DNA of 34,656 nt from a virus. The DNA lies in the IMG/VR virus record IMGVR_UViG_3300010412_000046, positions 1-34,656 of that record. One strand, given 5' to 3'. The translations under genes were made by a program, and so were the position numbers. Positions 20,374 through 26,804 of this stretch are shown here, piece by piece. The notes under the pieces were generated by a model. The model searched no databases. It was not told the origin of the DNA and was given only the letters and a program-made list of their open reading frames with translations. The stretch's first letter is position 1. Each line of letters starts with the position of its first letter.

Positions 20374-20542
20374 ACATTATGTGCTTGTAGAAACTGACGA
20401 TATAGATTTTTCTGTATTACGAGCGGCTGTGCAAGCATATGAACAAACACAGCTAGCATATTATATTAATGAGTTGCCATTAGAGTTAACTGAACTACTT
20501 GTAACAGAGTTACAAAAAACTATAGACGACGAAGAGCTCTGA
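20351..20542 (+). CDS. Small acidic protein, TTG start
   Basis: 63 aa from TTG 20351 with AGG 6 nt upstream; GTG 20381 is an alternative. Acidic, helical (LRAAVQAYEQTQLAYYINEL). It ends next to the tmRNA 5' part and overlaps the previous gene by 23 bp. Function unknown. Confidence 0.5.
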   Translation: MTRTTITEHYVLVETDDIDFSVLRAAVQAYEQTQLAYYINELPLELTELLVTELQKTIDDEEL

Positions 20543-20595
20543 TTACGTAAATCGGATGCAGCATGGACCCGGTTTCGATACCGGCGGCTCCACCA
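20543..20595 (+). ncRNA. tmRNA acceptor piece
   Basis: Contains the 5' strand of the post-tag helix (GTAAAT), the 3' strand of P2 (CAGCATG), the T arm CCGG-TTTCGATA-CCGG, the acceptor 3' strand CGGCTCC and encoded ACCA (20592-20595). The T arm is slightly irregular: five pairs with a 6-nt loop or four with an 8-nt loop. No 5' acceptor strand lies upstream, which rules out an ordinary tRNA. Confidence 0.9.
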
Positions 20596-20699
20596 CAGAT
20601 ACATCATAATAGTCTCTGAAAAGAGATGGGCGGATTTAAACCTATACAGGTTGCAGCCTAAAATAAGGCGAGTTTAAGGTAGGTTGGTGTATCTTTGAT
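20596..20699 (+). other. tmRNA intervening segment, four-way-junction fold
   Basis: This segment must be removed to make two-piece tmRNA. AGATACA (20597-20603) pairs with TGTATCT (20688-20694). Inside are TCTCT-GAAA-AGAGA (20613-20626), AACCT-ATAC-AGGTT (20639-20652) and GCCT-AAAATA-AGGC (20656-20669). Together they make a cloverleaf-like junction that could guide processing. Confidence 0.7.
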
Positions 20700-20852
20700 G
20701 GGGCCGAAAGGGATTCGACATGTTGAGCATGAGGAAACCAGGAGCCAGTGAGCAAGCGACTGAAACCGCAAGACAATCAATAAGTGCCAACGACAACGTA
20801 GCACCTGTTAAATTAGCTCTAGCAGCTTAATTTACATCGGTATGGCTCCACC
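20700..20852 (+). ncRNA. tmRNA coding piece
   Basis: Starts with acceptor strand GGGGCCG and the D-loop-like AAAGGGATTCGAC, then the P2 strand CATGTTG and a pseudoknot-like region (CAGT..ACTG). Resume codon GCC at 20786 follows AATAAGT. The tag ends TTAGCTCTAGCAGCTTAA, i.e. ..LALAA, a ClpXP-type degron. Downstream, CGGT/ACCG (20838-20853) forms a hairpin; the true 3' end is unknown. Confidence 0.88.
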
Positions 20853-20898
20853 GCGAAACAGAACGGGCCGTTTCACATCACATTACATAGGAGTCTAA

Positions 20899-21666
20899 AT
20901 GACCATAACTACAACACATACAATACCTACTTATACTATACCAAGCGTTACTTCAAAAAATCGGCTAGGCGAAGCTTTTAAACCTAAACGCGCTGGTACA
21001 AAATCTGCTCACATCGTTTTTCTTCTAGACGATTCTGGTTCGATGCAGACCTGTAGAAAAAGCACAATCGAAGGCTTTAATGAATACGTAAAAAGCCAAA
21101 AAATTCACTCTGTTGAAACAGGTATACCCACGTTTGCCTCACTATACAAGTTCGATGGCCGAAGTGTAATCTGCGTATACGACCGTAAAGATATAGCTAA
21201 TACTCCCCTTCTCAGTGAAGAAACATACAATCCTCAAGGTTGGACTAACCTATACGACGGAATTGGCGGAGTTATGATGCAAGTTAATACTGCTCTTGCA
21301 CAACATAAAAAAGCAGACCGGGATTCTATTATCATCAACATTCTAACTGATGGTCAAGAAAATTCCTCGCGCACTTTTAGTAACTTTGACATTAAAATCA
21401 TGGTAGAAAAAGCTGAGAGTAAGAACTGGGGATTCATGTTCCTTGGTGCAAACATTGATGCTTTTGCAGTCGGTTCCACAATGGGGTTCTCTGCACAAAA
21501 TACCATGCAGTATGATACTAGCAACATGCTTAATACTATGAAAACTGTAGCTCGTCGCAGTAACGATATGAAAACTGCATACGCTAGCGGTTTGGGTACA
21601 TCAGCTGTTTATGCTTCTACTGCATTCACAGAAGAAGAACTTACTTCGGTTAGAGATAAAAAATGA
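20899..21666 (+). CDS. VWA-domain protein
   Basis: 255 aa. A von Willebrand A domain starts near residue 37: IVFLLDDSGSM holds the metal site DxSxS, GWTNLYDGIG gives the conserved Thr, and IINILTDGQENSS the final Asp. VWA proteins bind partners through a metal ion, often with an ATPase; no MoxR-type ATPase gene is in this window. No signal peptide is seen, so it is cytoplasmic or virion associated. Good ribosome site (AGGAG). Its TGA overlaps the next ATG. Confidence 0.87.
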   Translation: MTITTTHTIPTYTIPSVTSKNRLGEAFKPKRAGTKSAHIVFLLDDSGSMQTCRKSTIEGFNEYVKSQKIHSVETGIPTFASLYKFDGRSVICVYDRKDIANTPLLSEETYNPQGWTNLYDGIGGVMMQVNTALAQHKKADRDSIIINILTDGQENSSRTFSNFDIKIMVEKAESKNWGFMFLGANIDAFAVGSTMGFSAQNTMQYDTSNMLNTMKTVARRSNDMKTAYASGLGTSAVYASTAFTEEELTSVRDKK

Positions 21667-21905
21667 GCAAAACTCCTTTTGAAATCAGGCTAGACGTCTT
21701 GAAAATGGCACAAGAGATGCTTGATAAAGAAAAGAGTCTAGAAGAAACTGCTTATCTTGCGCAAATTGAAGCGCTCAAAACTACAAATATTTCAGCAGTC
21801 GCTGACTTTATTACTACTCATCAACCAAGAGGCTATACTCCTGAAGAAGTTGTAAAACGTTCTCAAGCCTTGTATAGTTTCGTGACTGATAAAACAACCA
21901 AATAA
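21663..21905 (+). CDS. Phage protein coupled to VWA gene
   Basis: 80 aa. The start MSKTPFEIRLDVLKMAQEML is of a type seen in many T4-like and other phages, with unknown role. Helical. The ATGA overlap with the VWA gene implies linked function or dosage. Confidence 0.7.
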   Translation: MSKTPFEIRLDVLKMAQEMLDKEKSLEETAYLAQIEALKTTNISAVADFITTHQPRGYTPEEVVKRSQALYSFVTDKTTK

Positions 21906-21917
21906 GGATATTTATAA

Positions 21918-22247
21918 ATGAAGAATCTACTAATCGCAACTATTGCTGCCCTAACTGTAACTACTGCAGCTTCTGCTCAGGAGCTAACCTGGGGTGGATA
22001 TGGTGAGTATCAAATTGAAGCACAAGCTCTAGAGTTCGGTGTCAACACATCGTATAACATCAACAAAGTAACTCTTAGTGCTGAAGCTGTAGTTGCAAAG
22101 CCAAACGGTGCTGATATTGACCTTGATAGCGTGACTCTAGGAGCAGCTTACGCTGTGCATGATAACGCTAGCCTATATACAGAAGTTGAGTTTGATAGCG
22201 ATTTAACCTATCAAGAAACTACTGTTGGGGCCTCTTTTAAGTTCTAA
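21918..22247 (+). CDS. Secreted small outer-membrane-type beta protein
   Basis: 109 aa. Signal peptide with core LLIATIAALTVTTA and ASA cleavage near residue 20. The mature part, about 89 aa, consists of alternating-residue strands (WGGYGEYQIEAQALEFGVNT, SYNINKVTLSAEAVVA, SVTLGAAYAV, SLYTEVEF, TTVGASFKF) and ends in Phe, the usual BAM-recognition residue of outer-membrane barrels. That is enough for about six strands. It could change host surface or permeability during infection, e.g. superinfection exclusion. A strong terminator follows. Confidence 0.72.
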   Translation: MKNLLIATIAALTVTTAASAQELTWGGYGEYQIEAQALEFGVNTSYNINKVTLSAEAVVAKPNGADIDLDSVTLGAAYAVHDNASLYTEVEFDSDLTYQETTVGASFKF

Positions 22248-22265
22248 TATTAGAAAAACTTGAGT

Positions 22266-22293
22266 AGGGCCGTGAGTGTTCACGGCCCTTTTC
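22266..22293 (+). terminator. Intrinsic terminator
   Basis: AGGGCCGTGA-GTGT-TCACGGCCCT, a perfect 10-bp stem, followed by TTT, 18 bp after the outer-membrane-type gene. Confidence 0.92.
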
Positions 22294-22312
22294 TATTAAA
22301 AAAAGATTAAGT

Positions 22313-22912
22313 ATGATTATCTTGGGAAACGATGTTTTTGCATCGACTATAGCAAAAACTCTTGTAAAAAATGTCGAAGGTTTTGTTACCTTTTATAAAG
22401 ATGCAGCCCTAATAGTTACCGATTTGGGCGTCGAACCGTTTATCCCTAAACAATCTGACCAATATGTTTTAGGCGATTTGTCTGTACGTACTAGGCGCAA
22501 ATATCTTAGCTTCATAAGCCAATACGTCAACGTAACTGCTGAAAATTTTCCAAATATTGTTGCGCCGTCTGTTAATACTGACTGCCTAGCTATAATAGGA
22601 TACGGAAACGTAATATCACATAATGTTACTATTCAAGAAGTGTCGATTAACAACTTTAATTATTTTGGTACGGGAGCAGTAGTGAATAGTTGGTCTATTA
22701 TAGGCTCCCACAATGTAATGCGCGAATATATCTCTATCGGATATAACTGTGCAGTAGGCGATTTGAATATACTAGACCCTAAAGCAATCATTACTGACAA
22801 CATATCAATCGGAAATTCTAATATAATCTCACATGCTGAGTGTTTGTTCGAGCCGTTACACAATAATGAGCTGTTTAGGTCAGGAATAATCGAACAAATT
22901 AAGTGTGAATAA
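22313..22912 (+). CDS. Left-handed beta-helix acyltransferase-like protein
   Basis: 199 aa. The N-terminal Rossmann-like part (MIILGNDVFASTIAKTLVKN) and the C-terminal hexapeptide-like turns (NVISHNVTIQEVSINNFNYF, GTGAVVNSWSIIGSHN, SIGYNCAVGDLNIL) resemble PglD/NeuD-type sugar acetyltransferases. The hexapeptides are imperfect. First gene of the surface-sugar cassette, which continues to 25605. Confidence 0.7.
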   Translation: MIILGNDVFASTIAKTLVKNVEGFVTFYKDAALIVTDLGVEPFIPKQSDQYVLGDLSVRTRRKYLSFISQYVNVTAENFPNIVAPSVNTDCLAIIGYGNVISHNVTIQEVSINNFNYFGTGAVVNSWSIIGSHNVMREYISIGYNCAVGDLNILDPKAIITDNISIGNSNIISHAECLFEPLHNNELFRSGIIEQIKCE

Positions 22913-22922
22913 AGGAAACACT

Positions 22923-23624
22923 ATGACTAAAATAACAAAAGAATTTATTGCAGCTGCTTTAGAGCTGGCAGATATCGGACAGTCTAAACTAACTGAACGT
23001 GAAAGAGAGATATTTGGCCTCAGCTCTGTGCGTTTAAAAGCATTTTTAAATAATATCTGTTCAAAGCCGGATACAAAATATCTAGAACTAGGTGTATACA
23101 AAGGGTCTACTATAATTAGTGCCGTATTCGGAAACCCTACATGCAAAGCTATGGGGGTTGAAAACTTTAAGTACGACGAGCGTGAGCCAAAGAAACTTGC
23201 TCCAGAAGGTACTATTTGGACTAATATGAAAAGCCAACTAGAAGATAACATAAGTAGATATGTATCTAGTGAAAAAATAAAAGCCGACGCCATCACAATA
23301 ATCGAATCTGATTTTAGGGATTTAGAACTCGAGAAGTCACAAAAATTCGATGTGTGCTTATTTGATGTATCACCTTCTACAGCTGAAATGTATGATGATT
23401 TTTTTACGAAAATTTATCCACATATGGCTCTAGAAAGCGTAGTGATTTTTATGAACTACTCAAATGAGACTACTGCTAGAATGATTCAATCAGCTGTGGA
23501 AAAGTATTCGGACAAGTTTACAATCACAGCTTCGGAAAGCAGAATTTCTTCTGGACTCAGCGACGCTACTAAATACTACTCAGGTATATTAGTACTAGGA
23601 ACAAAAAAGAAAATCACAAAATGA
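22923..23624 (+). CDS. Class I SAM methyltransferase
   Basis: 233 aa from ATG 22923, which has AAAGGA 7 nt upstream; a GTG at 22905 would give six more residues. YLELGVYKGSTI near residue 52 is the SAM motif I (E-x-G-x-x-x-G), and FDVCLFDVSPSTAEMYDDF fits the acidic motif of Methyltransf_24-type enzymes. Probably a sugar or small-molecule methyltransferase. ATGA overlap with the next gene. Confidence 0.78.
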   Translation: MTKITKEFIAAALELADIGQSKLTEREREIFGLSSVRLKAFLNNICSKPDTKYLELGVYKGSTIISAVFGNPTCKAMGVENFKYDEREPKKLAPEGTIWTNMKSQLEDNISRYVSSEKIKADAITIIESDFRDLELEKSQKFDVCLFDVSPSTAEMYDDFFTKIYPHMALESVVIFMNYSNETTARMIQSAVEKYSDKFTITASESRISSGLSDATKYYSGILVLGTKKKITK

Positions 23625-24451
23625 TAAAAAAAAGTGTTATTAGTTTAATTAGCTATGACGCTCATTATTTAGCTGATAGCATTAAGCGTTATTATAACTA
23701 TGTAGATGAAATTATACTTGGATTAGACGAATCAAGAGTTACCTGGAGCGGTAATTCTTTTAGTTTTGATGAGTCAACTCTGTGGAATGAGCTTAATAAC
23801 ATAGACGGAGATGGAAAAATCTCCGTCATCGAAGGTAACTTCCACCAATCTAAAGTTGCTATTGAAAATGATAATTATGAGCGTAATTACCTAAAAGCAC
23901 ATTGCGACCATGATTGGATTCTTAGCATTGACGCAGATGAATATTTGCTAAACGCAAAAGAATTTTTCTATGACTTTTGCCCATTAGTAGAGCGCTATAG
24001 AAATTCTGTGGATGTTAGTATGACTTGGGCTATGCCCTACAAAATTATAGACGATACTGCGCTAGTGTTAGTTAATGATAACGGAACCACGTTTTTTGGT
24101 GAGAACCAAGGAGTGCTGACTAGCAAAGATAGTACGTATGTGTATTCACGATGGACTAATAAAAGCGCAGATGGACCTAATCGAGTTCTATCTCCTTTAG
24201 TAGCACTTCATTGGAGTATATGCAGAAACCCTGATGAACTGTATCAAAAACTACATAATACTGGTCATTCTGATATTGCGGCTACGGACCCAACGTATAG
24301 TACCTGGAGTCAAGTAACCTTAGAAAACTATAACAGTCTGCATAATTTTAAGACTTCAGGATTGGGTCTAGCACAATGGCCCAGGTTAAAAGCTATACCT
24401 GCTGCTGATGTAGAAAAATACTATACAGACAATTTAAAAAGGGCTTACTAA
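23621..24451 (+). CDS. Family 2-like glycosyltransferase
   Basis: 276 aa. The N-terminus, SVISLISYDAHYLADSIKRY, and DWILSIDADEYLL (DxDE metal/nucleotide-sugar site near residue 105) match GT2-type GT-A enzymes. HWSICRN near residue 200 is similar to these proteins' His motif. It probably adds a sugar to a glycan; donor and acceptor unknown. It shares one base with the next gene (TAATG). Confidence 0.82.
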   Translation: MIKKSVISLISYDAHYLADSIKRYYNYVDEIILGLDESRVTWSGNSFSFDESTLWNELNNIDGDGKISVIEGNFHQSKVAIENDNYERNYLKAHCDHDWILSIDADEYLLNAKEFFYDFCPLVERYRNSVDVSMTWAMPYKIIDDTALVLVNDNGTTFFGENQGVLTSKDSTYVYSRWTNKSADGPNRVLSPLVALHWSICRNPDELYQKLHNTGHSDIAATDPTYSTWSQVTLENYNSLHNFKTSGLGLAQWPRLKAIPAADVEKYYTDNLKRAY

Positions 24452-25605
24452 TGTTAATAGAAATCTTAGGTAAATTTTATGATAATCATTCTCTTAGCAT
24501 AGTTAATCGAAATATTGCTCTAGCTCTATCTAGTATCGCTCCTGTACAAATTATAGCTGTAGACAGGCCTAATCCTGTATATAAACTAGACTCAAATACT
24601 ATTGATACCTTGATTGCGTTAGAGACTCAAAATGGTATTCCCGATATACAGCTTAGGCACTATTATCCGCCAATGTTAACTTGGCCTGAGTATAAACAAA
24701 CTAAAGTAGTTTATATACAGCCATGGGAATTTGTTAAAGTGCCTACAGAATGGCAGTATAAGTTTGAAACATTTGCAGACGCATTAATAGTACCTAGTAA
24801 CTTTAATAGGGAAGTGTTTGTTAACAGTGGCATGAACCCAGAAAAGCTTTTTGTAGTACCTAATGGATACGACCATAAAGTATTTAATAATGAAAATACT
24901 ACAGTAACCTTACCAGAAGTAACAGAGTCTAAATTCACTTTTACATTTGTAGGGAATACTCAGTGGCGTAAAGGATTAGATATTCTGTTGGCTGCTTGGC
25001 CTAAAGTTTTTGCACGAGCAGATAGAGTACGGTTAATTATAAAAGATAATCCTGGCATATATGGTAAAACTAACATTCTGTCTAATATTCTTAAAATGCA
25101 ATATGTAGAGCAGTGTGCTGAGATTATATATATTGACAGAGATTTATCAGACAAAGAAATGGCTGCGCTGTATAAAAGCACGGACATACTAGTACATCCT
25201 TATAGGGCGGAAGGATTCGGTATGCATGTTCAGGAAGCTATGGCTTGTGGTGCCGTACCCATGGTGTCAGCTAATGGCCCAACAGATGATTTTGTTTCGG
25301 ACTCGCAGGGTATTAAAATACCTGTAGAGCAAAGACTAGTTAATCTTACTGATGAATCTATATTTGCCGTTAAACCAGGCGAGTCTTTATCGCTAATGGG
25401 TAGCTATGCTTACATTTTTGAGCCAAAAATACGAGATTTAGCATCATTAATGTATAACACATATCATAGCCATGACCGTAAAGAGTATTTAGCCCAGTTC
25501 AAAACAGATTATGTTCCTAATACATGGGACCATGTCGCTAGACAGTATCTTAAAGTACTAGAAACCGTGAATGATATACCTTTTGTTCAACGGTACAAAA
25601 CATGA
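24451..25605 (+). CDS. Family 4-like glycosyltransferase (GT-B)
   Basis: 384 aa. VPSNFNREVFVNSGM and VVPNGYD, then TFVGNTQWRKGLDILLAAW (start of the C-terminal Rossmann domain near residue 170) and HPYRAEGFGMHVQEAMACGA, with the EX7E motif. Retaining GT-B enzymes of this kind use nucleotide sugars. With the GT2, acyl- and methyltransferases it forms a small glycan cassette. Its TGA overlaps the next ATG. Confidence 0.9.
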   Translation: MLIEILGKFYDNHSLSIVNRNIALALSSIAPVQIIAVDRPNPVYKLDSNTIDTLIALETQNGIPDIQLRHYYPPMLTWPEYKQTKVVYIQPWEFVKVPTEWQYKFETFADALIVPSNFNREVFVNSGMNPEKLFVVPNGYDHKVFNNENTTVTLPEVTESKFTFTFVGNTQWRKGLDILLAAWPKVFARADRVRLIIKDNPGIYGKTNILSNILKMQYVEQCAEIIYIDRDLSDKEMAALYKSTDILVHPYRAEGFGMHVQEAMACGAVPMVSANGPTDDFVSDSQGIKIPVEQRLVNLTDESIFAVKPGESLSLMGSYAYIFEPKIRDLASLMYNTYHSHDRKEYLAQFKTDYVPNTWDHVARQYLKVLETVNDIPFVQRYKT

Positions 25606-25865
25606 ACATAGATTTCGGAACAGCATTTCATAAACCTAACGGAAATGCAGTAAAAGTTACAGTTAGCGAGTTTAGAGACTTATTGTACTTACACATACGT
25701 GAGTATTCGATGGATGGTGATACAGGTCAATGGTACCCTACAAAATCCGGCTTCTCTTTTCCCGCTGACGAAGTTAGCTCTCTAATACCTTTGTTAGAGG
25801 ATGCAGCTACAGCAGTAGCACAAAAATATGTGTGGGATACACAACTTGAGTTAGACTTGGAGTAA
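25602..25865 (+). CDS. PC4/p15-like transcriptional coactivator-type protein
   Basis: 87 aa. VKVTVSEFRDLLYLHIREYS followed by GQWYPTKSGFSFPADEVSSL resembles the PC4 (p15) fold, which binds single-stranded DNA as a dimer and acts in transcription or replication. Length fits the family. It opens the DNA-metabolism run. Confidence 0.65.
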   Translation: MNIDFGTAFHKPNGNAVKVTVSEFRDLLYLHIREYSMDGDTGQWYPTKSGFSFPADEVSSLIPLLEDAATAVAQKYVWDTQLELDLE

Positions 25866-25867
25866 GA

Positions 25868-26194
25868 ATGAGCATAAAAACATGGAGCGATGAGCAAGAA
25901 AAAGAGTTAATTTATTTATATACAGTAGATAATATGCATAATGTACATGAATTAGCTGAACATTTTGGTAAAGGGTACCGAAGCGTTATTAGTAAGTTAG
26001 TACAGCTCAAAGTATATATAAAACCTGAAGTAGATGATAATAAAACGCAAACAGTTAAAATTATGTTAAGAGAGTTGGAAAATATGCTAGATATAGAGAT
26101 AGATGGTACGAACCTTAACAAGAAAGAGAACTTAGTACGACTGGTTGATGCTCTAAAAATAAAGCTTGGATATGAGACAGATATCGCACAATGA
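25868..26194 (+). CDS. SANT/Myb-like HTH protein
   Basis: 108 aa. WSDEQEKELIYLYTVDNMHN then VHELAEHFGKGYRSVISKLV is a three-helix HTH unit of the kind repeated in the 28686-29378 protein (RRSVTAKLRKLG). The C-terminal half is helical. DNA binding is inferred. Confidence 0.65.
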   Translation: MSIKTWSDEQEKELIYLYTVDNMHNVHELAEHFGKGYRSVISKLVQLKVYIKPEVDDNKTQTVKIMLRELENMLDIEIDGTNLNKKENLVRLVDALKIKLGYETDIAQ

Positions 26195-26198
26195 TTTT

Positions 26199-26735
26199 AT
26201 GAGGTTCGGTGACAGATATGCAACTAAAAAGCCGAAACTGTTAATAATAGGTCATGGTAGGCACGGAAAAGACACCGCTTGTGAAATGATTACTAAAAAT
26301 TTTAACCTTTCTTTTGCTAGTAGCAGCCGGTTTATCTCTGAATTGCTAATGTTTGACTTGCTAAAAGATAAATACGGCTACAAAACATCTGAAGAGTGCT
26401 ACTTAGACCGTTTTAATCGTCGAGCAGAATGGTTTACTGCTATTTCTAACTATAACCGCCCGGATGCTGCTAGGTTAGGTAAGGAAATATTTAGAGAGCA
26501 CGATATTTATTGTGGGTTACGTGATAAACGTGAGTTTCACGCTATGAGAAATACTGGAGTATTTGATTATTGTATTTGGGTCGATAGGTCAGACCATCTA
26601 CCAAAAGAAAGCCCAGATAGTATGACTCTCGAACCCTGGATGGCAGATTTTGTAATAGACAACAACGGCAGCCTTGAGGAGCTTGAGTACAATACAAATG
26701 CTTTAGTTAAACATATTATGACTCTAGTACTATAA
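26199..26735 (+). CDS. Deoxynucleoside monophosphate kinase
   Basis: 178 aa from ATG 26199. LLIIGHGRHGKDT near residue 14 is the P-loop in the form GxxxxGKD typical of phage dNMP kinases (T4 gp1 type). FASSSRFISE and NRRAEWFTAI with RLGKEIFREHDIY fit the NMP-binding and lid parts. It would raise dNDP pools for phage DNA. ATG 26172 is an alternative start; neither has a clear ribosome site. Confidence 0.82.
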   Translation: MRFGDRYATKKPKLLIIGHGRHGKDTACEMITKNFNLSFASSSRFISELLMFDLLKDKYGYKTSEECYLDRFNRRAEWFTAISNYNRPDAARLGKEIFREHDIYCGLRDKREFHAMRNTGVFDYCIWVDRSDHLPKESPDSMTLEPWMADFVIDNNGSLEELEYNTNALVKHIMTLVL

Positions 26736-26750
26736 AAAGCGAATCTATAC

Positions 26751-26779
26751 TTTACTAATGCTTATTTTGCTCGTATACT
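26751..26779 (+). promoter_or_regulatory. Promoter for ligase gene
   Basis: TTTACT (26751-26756), 17 bp beginning AATGCTTA, TATACT (26774-26779). Confidence 0.65.
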
Positions 26780-26804
26780 TAATCAAGTTATAGGGAAATA
26801 TTAA

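Larger units (their letters stand above)
20543..20852 (+). ncRNA. ssrA: Circularly permuted (two-piece) tmRNA
   Basis: tmRNA frees stalled ribosomes: it enters like tRNA-Ala and then supplies a short mRNA that tags the protein for proteolysis. Here the acceptor (3') part comes first, ending GGCTCCACCA at 20595, and the coding (5') part starts GGGGCCGAAAGGGATTCGAC at 20700. The halves pair: GGGGCCG (20700-20706) with CGGCTCC (20585-20591), seven of seven; CATGTTG (20719-20725) with CAGCATG (20559-20565), helix P2; ATTTAC (20830-20835) with GTAAAT (20547-20552). The reading frame GCC..TAA (20786-20830) encodes tag ANDNVAPVKLALAA. Permutation and an ANDN tag are alphaproteobacterial traits. The 3' limit is approximate. 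Confidence 0.93.

Noticed and set aside
20560-20595. Ordinary tRNA ending in GGCTCCACCA
   Set aside because: No GGAGCCG-type 5' strand exists upstream; the partner is GGGGCCG at 20700, as expected for permuted tmRNA.
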